Assembly: GCF_014191255.1 (NCBI RefSeq) | Contig: NZ_JACHWH010000003.1 | Span: 811,501 to 875,500, forward strand | Source: Amycolatopsis bartoniae | GTDB lineage: Bacteria; Actinomycetota; Actinomycetes; Mycobacteriales; Pseudonocardiaceae | Reading direction: 5' to 3' | DNA: 64,000 nt | Shown here: in pieces, positions 46,219 to 54,423 of the stretch | Position numbering within the stretch: position 1 is the stretch's first letter | How the letters are laid out: each line of letters starts with the position of its first letter | Notes under the pieces: generated by a model | What the model saw: only the letters and a program-made list of their open reading frames with translations | The model's database searches: none | Told to the model about the DNA's origin: nothing | Program-made: the position numbers and the translations under genes

Positions 46219-46521
46219 GTGGCCGCTCCTGGAATCCGAGGTGTGCGCCGGGGGTCTCCGGGTACCCGGGTGGGCACGAAGCGATGCACAACCGTTGCAA
46301 CCATAGCGAGGTGGGGTGCCCTGAGCACGATCACGGACCTCGCGGTACCCCCGTCCACTGTGCCCGACCGGTGGGCGCAGCCGGGAGACGAGCGCCGGGC
46401 GGGATGAACCCGGGGGCGAACCCCGCCCCGCGCGGGGGGCCAGAACTTCTCCTCTTCCAATATTGGGATCTATATTGCTGGAACGGACCGCCGAAGCGCC
46501 GAAACCCGAAGGGCGGGTCAC
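46219..46521. promoter_or_regulatory. Divergent promoter region of crt operon and 46522 gene
   Basis: 303 bp with no coding signal. It contains an AT-rich palindrome CCAATATTGG (46457-46466) followed by ATCTATATTGC, in strong contrast to the GC-rich surroundings, about 55 bp before the 46522 start. Nearer crtB there is CAACCGTTG (odd-centred dyad) in AACCGTTGCAACCATAGC. Either could be an operator or promoter; MerR/LitR light control of crt genes is known in other actinomycetes but is not shown here. Confidence 0.35.
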
Positions 46522-47412
46522 ATGCCCGAAGACACCGCGGACGTCGCCCTCGAGGTCGCGCACACCGCGGACCAGTGCACCCTCGCCATCCGGGCCGACC
46601 AGCTCAGCCGGCTGAGCGACCTGATCGCCCGGAGCGGCCACCGCGAGGAGCTGGTCGCGATGTGGGCGCGGCTGCTGGTCACGGTGGTGCCGGAGGACCG
46701 GGCCGCCGAGCTGGTCGAGCAGCTGTGGCAGCGGGGTGAGGACCGGTGGCTCGTCGCGGTCGAGCACTTCCTGGACTACGCCCACCGGCGCCACCCGGCG
46801 AGCCTGGGGAACTTCGCCGCCGAGGTCACGTCGTGGCCGGGCGCGGAGCAGTCCGCGTTCGCCGAGCTGGTCCTCGCCGCGATCGCGGGCGCGCTGCCGG
46901 AGGGGATCGTGCCGTCGCACTACCTCGTGGCGCGCGGCCTGGTCGTCGAGGCCGCGGCGGCGCTGGGTTGCGGCGAGCTGACCGACGCGCTGGCGGGGCT
47001 GGTCGCGCTCGGCTGGCGCGAGCCCGGTGCGCTGCCACCCGCCCGGCTGGCGTACGACCTCGCCCGGCACGTGGAGCAGGAGCTGCCGGGCCTGGCCGTG
47101 CGGCGGCGGGCGATCGCGGTGCTCGCACTGGTGGTGGGCGGTTTCCGCGACCCGGGGGAGGCCGTGGTGATCCGCCTGCACGACGGCGCGCTGTTGCTGA
47201 CCGACGGCGACGACCCGGCGGACGCGGCGGGCGAAGCCGAGAAGGCGACGGTGGTCGCGGCGCGCGTGGCGCGTCACGGCGGCCGGGGCGACCTGGCACG
47301 GATCGAGACCGAGCTGGCACTGCACGCGCCGGAGGAGCAGGACCTGCTGCCGGTGCTGCTGGCACTGGCGCTGGCCGCCGGGGCCCACGTGCGCGAGGAC
47401 GCGCGGGTCTGA
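46522..47412 (+). CDS. Hypothetical protein, helical, unknown function
   Basis: 296 residues, no recognised domain. It starts [25 protein letters not shown] and then forms long amphipathic alpha-helices ([42 protein letters not shown]) with a repeat-like ARM/HEAT appearance; no signal peptide or transmembrane helix. The ATG at 46522 has a purine-rich GAAGGGCGG upstream. It is divergent from the crt operon and could share its promoter region. I do not recognise a family. Confidence 0.7.
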   Translation: MPEDTADVALEVAHTADQCTLAIRADQLSRLSDLIARSGHREELVAMWARLLVTVVPEDRAAELVEQLWQRGEDRWLVAVEHFLDYAHRRHPASLGNFAAEVTSWPGAEQSAFAELVLAAIAGALPEGIVPSHYLVARGLVVEAAAALGCGELTDALAGLVALGWREPGALPPARLAYDLARHVEQELPGLAVRRRAIAVLALVVGGFRDPGEAVVIRLHDGALLLTDGDDPADAAGEAEKATVVAARVARHGGRGDLARIETELALHAPEEQDLLPVLLALALAAGAHVREDARV

Positions 47413-47504
47413 GCTCGGATGTTTTTCCGGTGGCGGAGCCACTTCATGCGGGCCGTCAGCTTGCTCCGCCACTCGCACCGCTTCGCACGCCTTCAACCAC
47501 CCTC

Positions 47505-48137
47505 TCAGGTCAGGACGAGGCCGCGTTCGCGGACGAGGTCCCAGGTGTGCAGGGGCAGGTCGGCGGCGGTGAACACGTCCTCGACGCTCAGGAACCGGCC
47601 GCCGAACTCCTGCCGCGCGTCGACGACGGCCTGCGCCTGTTCCGGGGTCAGCTCGCAGACGCGGGCGAGCACGGCGGGCGGCGCGGTGTTGAGGTCGACC
47701 AGGCCGCCGTCGTCGTAGTCGCGCCCGAGGTCGGGGCGGCCGATGCCCAGCTCGCGGGCCAGCAGCGGGTCCTTCGCGGCCAGCTCCCGCGCCGCCTGCC
47801 GTCGCGCGCGGGCCGCGAGCACCCGGGCGACGGCCGGGTCCACCTCGGGCGCTGGCGCGGGGAGCCGGACCGGCTGCTTCCCCAGCCGCACCTGCAGGAC
47901 GCAGGCCGACGCGACCCCGGCGAGCACGACGAACCCGCCCGCGGCGCTGGGCAGGGCCACCTCCAGCACCGCCACCACGACGTAGACCAGCGCCCAGAGG
48001 TAGAGCCGCGGGCGGGCGAGCCGCGCCGCCGCGTGCAGGAACGGCACCCACCCGAGCAGCCCGGCGCTGAAGATCGTCACCGGCAGGTACCACCACCACG
48101 TGAGGCGGCGGGCGGGAGCGGGGTTCGGGGCGGTCAT
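47505..48137 (-). CDS. Helix-hairpin-helix membrane protein
   Basis: 210 residues: two or three N-terminal hydrophobic segments ([56 protein letters not shown]), a long basic linker ([19 protein letters not shown]), then a ComEA-like HhH domain with [29 protein letters not shown] and FLSVEDVF. The HhH fold usually binds DNA, but in membrane-anchored forms its role is unknown. ATG 48137 has a GGAAGGACC upstream. Confidence 0.78.
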   Translation of the reverse strand: MTAPNPAPARRLTWWWYLPVTIFSAGLLGWVPFLHAAARLARPRLYLWALVYVVVAVLEVALPSAAGGFVVLAGVASACVLQVRLGKQPVRLPAPAPEVDPAVARVLAARARRQAARELAAKDPLLARELGIGRPDLGRDYDDGGLVDLNTAPPAVLARVCELTPEQAQAVVDARQEFGGRFLSVEDVFTAADLPLHTWDLVRERGLVLT

Positions 48138-48270
48138 GCTGGTCCTTCCGTTCGTCCGGTGATCGCCGGGCCGCCGGGTGCCGTTACGCGACTCACCCCG
48201 ACATGTGCCGGACCGCTCGTGCACCTCCGCCGTTCACGTCCGGTTCGCCCGTGGCGGCGACGCTTCGTCG

Positions 48271-48885
48271 GTGAGCCCTTCGCACGCCCCGGCCCGGCGA
48301 GGTGCTGCCTCGTGGTTCGGCCTCGACACCGGCACCCGCACACTCGGAGAGGCGGACGACCTGGCACACGAGCTGGTGGACCGGCTCCGCCTGCCGGAGT
48401 CCGCGGTGGTGTGCACGCACCTCGTCCGGCTGGGAGAGCCGCACGTCGCGCTGTCCCTCGCGGTGCCGCCCGGGTTCGACGGGGTGTGGAACGAGCTGAC
48501 GAGGTACGCCGAGCACGGGACGGCCGGAGCGGCCGGCGGCAGCGGCCGGTCGGGCCGCCCGGACCTGGCCGCGGCGGCGGCGCTGGCGGCGGCCGAGCAC
48601 CAGGCGGGCACGGGCGGGCGCGCCGTGGTGTTCCCCGGTTCGGCGGCACTGCGCGGGACGGTGCTCGCCGGGGAGCTGCTGGCGCGCTCCGCGATCGGGC
48701 GGCTGGTGGTGTTCGGCGGGCAGCCGCCGGAGGCCGGTGACCTGCTCGAAACGCGGGACCACGTCCGTCCGGAATGGAGGGACGGGGAGCTGGTGCTGGC
48801 CGTGACGCGGATCCACAATGGACGGTTCGCGCCGTTCGAGGCGGCTCCTTCGGCGGTCTGCCAGGCGGACCAGATCAGTCCATAG
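48271..48885 (+). CDS. Hypothetical protein, unknown function
   Basis: 204 residues from GTG 48271 (frame open from 48178 but the first 30 residues look non-coding). Visible segments are GLDTGTRTLGEADDLAHELV, AVVCTHLVRLGEPHVALSLAV, HQAGTGGRAVVFPGSAALRG and VLAVTRIHNGRFAPFEAAP, suggesting a small alpha/beta protein. I cannot name a family. It is divergent from the HhH membrane protein and convergent with ethR. Start uncertain. Confidence 0.5.
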   Translation: MSPSHAPARRGAASWFGLDTGTRTLGEADDLAHELVDRLRLPESAVVCTHLVRLGEPHVALSLAVPPGFDGVWNELTRYAEHGTAGAAGGSGRSGRPDLAAAAALAAAEHQAGTGGRAVVFPGSAALRGTVLAGELLARSAIGRLVVFGGQPPEAGDLLETRDHVRPEWRDGELVLAVTRIHNGRFAPFEAAPSAVCQADQISP

Positions 48886-48904
48886 TGGACGACGGCTGCC
48901 TCGG

Positions 48905-49537
48905 TCAGCCGTAGATCGCGCGGAGCCAGATCTCCAGCAGCACGTCCACCACGTCGGCCTCCGCGACCGTCGGCTCCTCCGCCGCGAAGGTGGCGTGCAG
49001 CATCCGCTCGTTCATCAGGTTCAGCGCCGTCGCGATGTCGCGCGCCGGGCGGCCGGGGGGAGCGGCGCCGCGCTCGCGTTCGGCCTCGATGCTCGCCGCC
49101 GTGCGCTCGACCCAGCGGTCCATCACCTTCGACCACAGCTCGCGCACCTCGGCGTTCGCGGGGCGCGCCTCCGCCAGCGCGAGCGCCACCGCCCGGTGCG
49201 CGCGGAACGTTTCGTAGAACGCGTTGATGCAGCCCCGCCACGCCTGCGCCTTGTCCTCGTTCGGCTCGTCCAGCACCCGCGACGACGCCCGGTCCGCCTC
49301 CTCGGCCACCCGGTCCAGCAGCGCGAGCAGCACCGCGTCCTTGCCGCGGAAGTAGAAGTAGAACGTCGGCCGCGAGATGCCCGCGCCCCGCGCCAGCTCG
49401 TCGATCGAGATGTCCCGCAGCGGCCGCTGTTCGAGCAGCCGCTCCGCGGTGGCCAGGATCGCCAGCTCCCGGTCGTCCCCGGTCGCCCGCGGCGGACGGC
49501 GCCCGCGGGTGGGCCGGTTGCCGGCTTCGGTGCTCAT
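48905..49537 (-). CDS. ethR: TetR-family repressor EthR
   Basis: 210 residues. The N-terminal helix-turn-helix reads GDDRELAILATAERLLEQ and ISIDELARGAGISRPTFYFYF, very close to mycobacterial EthR; the ligand domain ends with ALNLMNERMLHATFA and VDVLLEIWLRAIYG, also EthR-like. In M. tuberculosis EthR represses the ethA monooxygenase; here it is divergent from an ethA-like gene with 124 bp between them containing a 35-bp dyad. ATG 49537 is preceded by TAGAGT and 6 nt (leaderless). Ligand unknown. Confidence 0.9.
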   Translation of the reverse strand: MSTEAGNRPTRGRRPPRATGDDRELAILATAERLLEQRPLRDISIDELARGAGISRPTFYFYFRGKDAVLLALLDRVAEEADRASSRVLDEPNEDKAQAWRGCINAFYETFRAHRAVALALAEARPANAEVRELWSKVMDRWVERTAASIEAERERGAAPPGRPARDIATALNLMNERMLHATFAAEEPTVAEADVVDVLLEIWLRAIYG

Positions 49538-49543
49538 ACCGGC

Positions 49544-49549
49544 ACTCTA
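49544..49549 (-). promoter_or_regulatory. Putative -10 element of leaderless ethR transcript
   Basis: Reverse-strand TAGAGT, then 6 nt (GCCGGT), then the ethR ATG at 49537. A TTGAGC -35-like hexamer lies in the left arm of the dyad with a shorter 15-bp spacer. Confidence 0.45.
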
Positions 49550-49566
49550 GCGGGCGCCGAGCTGGC

Positions 49567-49601
49567 TCAACACTGTGTCGAGTCCCTCGACGTGGTGTTG
49601 A
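49567..49601. promoter_or_regulatory. 35-bp imperfect dyad, candidate EthR operator
   Basis: Arms TCAACAC (49567-49573) and GTGTTGA (49595-49601) plus inner GTCGAG (49577-49582) and CTCGAC (49586-49591) around a 3-bp centre; 13 of 16 arm positions pair. It covers the -35 region of both divergent promoters. Confidence 0.7.
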
Positions 49602-49627
49602 CGAGGCGAACCTACTCTGGGTAAGTT
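49598..49627 (+). promoter_or_regulatory. Promoter of the ethA operon
   Basis: TTGACG (49598-49603), 18-bp spacer, TAAGTT (49622-49627); the -35 overlaps the right arm of the dyad, consistent with repression. About 34 nt separate the -10 from the ATG at 49662. Confidence 0.55.
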
Positions 49628-49661
49628 CCGGTCAGCAGGAGTCCGCGAGCAAGGGAGCCCG

Positions 49662-51143
49662 ATGACACGCGAACACGGAGACGTCCTCATCGTCGGCGCC
49701 GGGCTGTCCGGCATCGGCGCGGCCTGCCACCTCGTGCGCGAGAACCCTGGCAAGACCTTCACGATCCTGGAGGCACGCGGCGCGATCGGCGGCACGTGGG
49801 ACCTGTTCCGGTACCCCGGTATCCGCTCCGACTCCGACATGTTCACCCTCGGCTACGAGTTCCGGCCGTGGACCGACGCCAAGGCCATCGCCGACGGCGA
49901 GTCGATCCGCCGCTACATCCGCGAGACCGCGCGCGAGTACGGCGTCGAGGACCGGATCCGCTTCCACCACAAGGTCGTGCGGGCCGAGTGGTCGAGTGCC
50001 GACGCGCGCTGGACCGTGACCGCGGAGCGTTCGGACACCGGCGAGACCGCCGAGTTCACCTGCGGCTTCCTGTTCACCAACGCCGGGTACTACGACTACG
50101 ACGAGGGCTACACGCCGAAGTTCCCGGGCGTCGAGGACTACCGCGGCCGCCTCGTCCATCCGCAGCACTGGCCCGAGGACCTCGACTACGCCGGCCGGCG
50201 CGTCGTCGTCATCGGCAGCGGCGCCACCGCCGTCACGCTCGTGCCCGCGATGGCCGAAAAGGCCGGGCACGTGACGATGCTGCAGCGCTCGCCCAGCTAC
50301 GTCCTCGCGCTGCCGGGTACCGACCGGCTCGCGCAGCGGCTGCGCCGGATCCTGCCGTCGAAGGTCGCCGACCCGGTCATCCGCTGGCAGCACGTCCTGG
50401 CGAGCTCGCTGCTGTTCAGCCTTTCCCGCCGCCGTCCCGGGCTCGTCAAGAAGCTCCTGCGCAAGGCGGCGCAGCGGCAGCTGCCGCCGGACTTCGACGT
50501 CGACACCCACTTCAACCCCAGCTACGACCCGTGGGACCAGCGCCTGTGCGTGGTGCCCGACGGCGACCTGTTCCGGGCCGTGCGCCACGGCCGCGCCTCC
50601 GTGGTGACCGACCGGATCGCGACGTTCACCGAGCGCGGGCTGCGGCTGGAGTCGGGCCGGGAGCTGGCGGCCGACGTGATCGTCACCGCCACCGGGCTGA
50701 ACCTGCAGCCCGTCGGCGGGATGACGCTCGCCGTCGACGGCGAGGACGTGGACCTGAGCAGGACGGTGTCCTACAAGGGGATGATGCTCTCCGGGGTGCC
50801 CAACTTCGCCTTGACCGTCGGCTACACGAACGCGTCCTGGACGCTCAAGGCCGACCTCGTCGCCCGGTACGTCGGCCGCCTGCTCCGCCACATGGACGAG
50901 CACGGCTACGACCGCTGCACGCCCAAGGCGCCCCCGGGGCCGCTGCCGAGCGTGCCGTTCATCGACCTCAAGTCCGGGTACGTCCTGCGCAGCATCGACA
51001 AGCTGCCGAAGCAGGGAGATGACGCCCCTTGGCGGCTGTACCAGAACTACCCGCGGGACGTACTGTTGCTCCGCCGCGGGCCGCTGGAGGACGAGGGGAT
51101 CGAGTTCTCCAGGGCGGCGGCGCGGAAGACGGCGGCGGTCTGA
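49662..51143 (+). CDS. ethA: Baeyer-Villiger monooxygenase, EthA-like
   Basis: 493-residue FAD/NADPH monooxygenase. The first Rossmann motif is VLIVGAGLSGIGAACHL (GAGLSG at 12-17), the second is VVVIGSGATAVTLVPA, and a Baeyer-Villiger fingerprint with H...WP occurs in YRGRLVHPQHWPED; the TNASWTLKADLV and YVLRSIDKLPKQG blocks are EthA hallmarks. EthA oxidises ketones to esters or lactones and activates thioamide prodrugs. Regulated by the divergent ethR. Operon with an acyl-CoA ligase (16-bp gap) and a phosphotriesterase-like hydrolase (4-bp overlap). Confidence 0.92.
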   Translation: MTREHGDVLIVGAGLSGIGAACHLVRENPGKTFTILEARGAIGGTWDLFRYPGIRSDSDMFTLGYEFRPWTDAKAIADGESIRRYIRETAREYGVEDRIRFHHKVVRAEWSSADARWTVTAERSDTGETAEFTCGFLFTNAGYYDYDEGYTPKFPGVEDYRGRLVHPQHWPEDLDYAGRRVVVIGSGATAVTLVPAMAEKAGHVTMLQRSPSYVLALPGTDRLAQRLRRILPSKVADPVIRWQHVLASSLLFSLSRRRPGLVKKLLRKAAQRQLPPDFDVDTHFNPSYDPWDQRLCVVPDGDLFRAVRHGRASVVTDRIATFTERGLRLESGRELAADVIVTATGLNLQPVGGMTLAVDGEDVDLSRTVSYKGMMLSGVPNFALTVGYTNASWTLKADLVARYVGRLLRHMDEHGYDRCTPKAPPGPLPSVPFIDLKSGYVLRSIDKLPKQGDDAPWRLYQNYPRDVLLLRRGPLEDEGIEFSRAAARKTAAV

Positions 51144-51159
51144 GCGGAGGAAGAACCCG

Positions 51160-52665
51160 ATGAGCTTCACGCTGGCAACGATGCTGCGGGAGTCCCGGCT
51201 GGCGGCGCCGGACAAGGTGCTGTGCCACTTCGGCGACGCGTCGTTCACCTACGCGCAGGTCGACGAGCTGTCCGGGCGGGTCGCCGCGAGCCTGCTCGAC
51301 CTCGGGCTGACGCGGGGGGACAAGGTCGCCGTGCACCTGCCGAACCTGCCGCAGTTCCTGTTCGCCTACTTCGGCATCCTCAAGGCCGGGCTGGTGATGG
51401 TGCCGCTCAACCCGTTGCTGCGCGCGGCGGAGATCGCCTACCATCTGTCCGATTCGGACGCTCGTATGATCGTCACGTTCGAGTCCTTCGCGGCCGAGGC
51501 CGTCAAGGCAGCGTCCGAAGTGGACGTTCCGGCCTACGTCGTGACCGCCCCCGGTGCCGAGCCGCCCGCGGGCACGCGCCACTTCGACGAGCTCTACCGC
51601 GGCGCCGACACCGGCGACCTCGTGCCGACGAACGCCGACGACACCGCCGTGCTGCTCTACACCAGCGGCACGACGGGGAGGCCCAAGGGCGCCGAGCTGA
51701 CGCACTTCCAGCTGTACATGAACTGCACGGTCAGCGGCGAGCTGTTCGGCTACCGCGACGACGACGTCGCCATGGGCGTGCTCCCGCTGTTCCACGTGTT
51801 CGGGTTGTCCAGCGTGCTCAACATCTCCGTGCGCTTCGGCGGCACGGTCGTGCTGGTGCCCCGGTTCGAGGTGGCCGCCGTGCTCGACGCCGTCGAACGG
51901 CACCGGTGCACGATCTTCTCCGGGGTGCCGACGATGTTCCACGCGCTGGCGCACGCCGACGTGGCCGGGCGCGACCTGTCGTCGCTGCGGGTCGGGGTGT
52001 CCGGTGGTGCCGCGATCCCCGGCGACACGATGCGCGCGTTCGAGGAGAAGTTCTCGGGCGTGGTGATCCTGGAGGGCTACGGGCTGTCGGAGACGGCGAG
52101 CACCGCGACCTTCAACCGCAGCGCGCAGGAGCGCAGGGTGCTCTCGATCGGGAAGCCGATCTGGGGCGTGGAGGTCCGCGTGGTGGACGAGAACGACACG
52201 CCGTTGCCGCCGGGGGCGGGGAACGTCGGCGAGGTCGTCGTCCGCGGGCACAACGTGATGAAGGGCTACTACCAGCGGCCCGAGGCGACGGCGGAGGCGT
52301 TCCGCGGCGGCTGGTTCCACACCGGCGACCTCGCGTACGCCGACGAGGACGGCTATCTGTACATTGTGGACCGCAAGAAGGACCTGATCATCCGCGGCGG
52401 CTACAACGTCTACCCGCGGGAGATCGAGGAGGTCCTCTACGAGCACCCGGCGGTCGGCGAGGCCGCGGTGATCGGCAGGCCCGACGCGAAGCTCGGCGAG
52501 GAGGTCGTCGCCGTCGTCAGCACCACGGCGGAGATCACGCCGGACGAGCTGGTGGAGTACTGCCGGGAACGGCTCGCGGCGTACAAGTACCCGCGTGAGG
52601 TGCGGATCGTGCCCGAGCTGCCGAAGGGGCCGACGGGCAAGATCCTCAAGAAGGAGCTGCGGTGA
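51160..52665 (+). CDS. Fatty-acyl-CoA ligase (FadD type)
   Basis: 501-residue AMP-forming acyl-CoA synthetase. The ATP-binding P-loop is LLYTSGTTGRPKGAELTH, followed by GYGLSETAS, the FHTGDLAYADEDGYL hinge and GRPDAKLGEEVVAVV; the catalytic Lys is in PTGKILKKELR. All domains are intact. ATG 51160 has GGAGGAAGAA upstream. It activates a free acid produced by the flanking monooxygenase and hydrolase (inference). Confidence 0.93.
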   Translation: MSFTLATMLRESRLAAPDKVLCHFGDASFTYAQVDELSGRVAASLLDLGLTRGDKVAVHLPNLPQFLFAYFGILKAGLVMVPLNPLLRAAEIAYHLSDSDARMIVTFESFAAEAVKAASEVDVPAYVVTAPGAEPPAGTRHFDELYRGADTGDLVPTNADDTAVLLYTSGTTGRPKGAELTHFQLYMNCTVSGELFGYRDDDVAMGVLPLFHVFGLSSVLNISVRFGGTVVLVPRFEVAAVLDAVERHRCTIFSGVPTMFHALAHADVAGRDLSSLRVGVSGGAAIPGDTMRAFEEKFSGVVILEGYGLSETASTATFNRSAQERRVLSIGKPIWGVEVRVVDENDTPLPPGAGNVGEVVVRGHNVMKGYYQRPEATAEAFRGGWFHTGDLAYADEDGYLYIVDRKKDLIIRGGYNVYPREIEEVLYEHPAVGEAAVIGRPDAKLGEEVVAVVSTTAEITPDELVEYCRERLAAYKYPREVRIVPELPKGPTGKILKKELR

Positions 52666-53624
52666 CGGCCGTGCCCACCGTGCGCGGCACGGTGGACAGC
52701 GGGGAGCTCGGCCGCACCTACATGCACGAGCACATCTTCGCGCTCACGGCCGACGTGCAGCAGAACTTCCCCGAGGAGTGGGGCGACGAGGACGCGCGGG
52801 TCGCCGACGCCGCGGCCAAGCTGAAAGCGCTTGCCGCGCAGGGCGTCCGGTCTATTGTGGACCCCACGGTGATCGGGCTGGGCCGGTACATCCCGCGGAT
52901 CCAGCGGGTCGCGGAGCTGGTGCCGGAGCTGAACATCGTGGTGGCGACGGGGATCTACACCTACGAGAGCGTGCCGCCGTTCTTCTACCACCGCGGGCCC
53001 GCGGTGGGGCGGCCCGAGCCGATGGTGGACATGTTCGTCCGCGACATCACCGAGGGCATCACCGGCACCGGCGTGCGGGCGGGGATGCTCAAGTGCGCGA
53101 TCGACGCGCAGGGCCTGACCGAGGGCGTCGAGCGGGTGATGCGCGCGGTCGCGCAGGCGCACCACCGCACGGGCACGCCGGTCACCGTCCACACGCACCC
53201 GGACTCGAAGACGGGCCGCCACGTCAAGCGCGTGCTGTGCGACGAGGAAGGCGTCGACCCGCGGCGCGTGGTGCTCGGGCACAGCGGCGACACCACCGAC
53301 TGCGACCACCTGAGCGAGCTCGCCGATGCCGGTTTCGTGCTGGGCATGGACCGGTTCGGGATCAACCTCGCCACCACCTTCGAGGCGCGCGCCGACACGC
53401 TGGTCGAGATGTGCCGCCGCGGCTACGCGGACCGCATGGTGCTCTCGCAGGACGCGGCGTGCTACATCGACTGGATCGACCCCGAGGTACTGGGCCTGCT
53501 GCCGCAGTGGCACTACCTGCACATCGCCGACGAGGTGCTGCCGTACGTGCGCGAGCGCGGCGTCACCGAGGAGCAGGTTCAGACCATGCTCGTCGAGACG
53601 CCGCGCCGCGTCTTCGAGGGGTGA
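52662..53624 (+). CDS. Phosphotriesterase-like lactonase
   Basis: 320-residue amidohydrolase of the phosphotriesterase group. All metal ligands are visible: His22 and His24 in YMHEHIF, carbamylated Lys144 in GMLKCAID, His177 in TVHTH, His207 in LGHSGD and Asp264 in SQDA. Family members are often lactonases (M. tuberculosis Rv0230c-like). The GTG overlaps the FadD stop by 4 bp. It could hydrolyse the lactone made by the EthA-like enzyme. Confidence 0.9.
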   Translation: MTAVPTVRGTVDSGELGRTYMHEHIFALTADVQQNFPEEWGDEDARVADAAAKLKALAAQGVRSIVDPTVIGLGRYIPRIQRVAELVPELNIVVATGIYTYESVPPFFYHRGPAVGRPEPMVDMFVRDITEGITGTGVRAGMLKCAIDAQGLTEGVERVMRAVAQAHHRTGTPVTVHTHPDSKTGRHVKRVLCDEEGVDPRRVVLGHSGDTTDCDHLSELADAGFVLGMDRFGINLATTFEARADTLVEMCRRGYADRMVLSQDAACYIDWIDPEVLGLLPQWHYLHIADEVLPYVRERGVTEEQVQTMLVETPRRVFEG

Positions 53625-54293
53625 TCAGGTGCCGAGGAACGTCCGCACCTGGGTCAGGACCGCGGTGTCGGTGAGGTACCCGATGTGCGTCTGGCACGCG
53701 ACGTAGTTGTTCGTCGCCCCGTTCAGCTCCGTGCTGGTGTACGGGATGATGATGCCGTCACACGGCGAGTACCACGTGGCGTACCGCGTCGGGCCCGGGG
53801 TTTCGTCGCCGGAGGTCACCTGCGCGATGAACGACGAGCCCGGGTACATCTCCTGGCACGACGGGTTGGTCAGGCACGCGCCGGCGTACGTCGTGCCGTG
53901 GTTGGCGCCCGCGATCGACGCCACGTGGTTCACGTACGCCGACCCGCCGAGCTCGTGGACGTACCAGTCCGTCACGAGACCGCCCATCGAGTGGTTCACG
54001 ATGTCGACCTTCGCCGAGCCGGTCTGCTGCCGCACCTGGTTGACGTAGGACGCGAGGCCCTGCGCGCTCGTCTTGTTGGATCCCGCCCAGTTGTAGTTGT
54101 AGGCGTACAGCTCGTTGCTGCTGTACCCGGCCGCGGCGAACAGCGCCTCCGCGGTCGTCCAGTTCGACGCGTTTCCGGAGTAGCCGTGGACGAAGATCAC
54201 GGGGGTGTGGGTGGCGGCCTGCGCGGGACCGGCACCGGCGAGCATCAGCACGCCGGTGCACAACGCGAGCAGTGCGCCCAGGACACGACGCAT
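53625..54293 (-). CDS. Secreted lipase/esterase (alpha/beta hydrolase)
   Basis: 222 residues: signal peptide 1-27 ending in AQA, then the oxyanion region VIFVHGYSGNASNW, the nucleophile elbow VDIVNHSMGGLV (Ser in NHSMGG; the usual first Gly is Asn), and the acid-base region with DGIIIP and QTHIGYLTD. Four Cys residues suggest disulphides. Resembles the small Streptomyces-type triacylglycerol lipases. The ATG at 54293 follows GAGGAGGTTCC. Its stop abuts the phosphotriesterase gene stop. Confidence 0.9.
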   Translation of the reverse strand: MRRVLGALLALCTGVLMLAGAGPAQAATHTPVIFVHGYSGNASNWTTAEALFAAAGYSSNELYAYNYNWAGSNKTSAQGLASYVNQVRQQTGSAKVDIVNHSMGGLVTDWYVHELGGSAYVNHVASIAGANHGTTYAGACLTNPSCQEMYPGSSFIAQVTSGDETPGPTRYATWYSPCDGIIIPYTSTELNGATNNYVACQTHIGYLTDTAVLTQVRTFLGT

Positions 54294-54383
54294 GGAACCT
54301 CCTCGTCGAGGGAACAGGGATCTCCGAGTGTCGCGTGCCGCGCACGGGCGCACATCGGTGAAACGGCCAGTGCGCGACAGGAA

Positions 54384-54411
54384 AGGACCCCGGCCCGCGG
54401 GCCGGGGTCCT
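54384..54411 (-). terminator. Terminator of the DUF6801 gene
   Basis: AGGACCCCGGCCC, GC loop, GGGCCGGGGTCCT: a 13-bp perfect stem 13 nt beyond the stop at 54424 on the reverse strand. Confidence 0.8.
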
Positions 54412-54423
54412 CCCGGTGCGAGG

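Noticed and set aside
45283-48099. 938-residue extension of CrtB
   Set aside because: Upstream part is antisense or non-coding; the TTG at 46218 with Shine-Dalgarno fits the family N-terminus.
48178-48270. N-terminal extension of the 48271 gene
   Set aside because: The first 31 codons have random-looking residues and no start signal; the frame downstream looks like protein.
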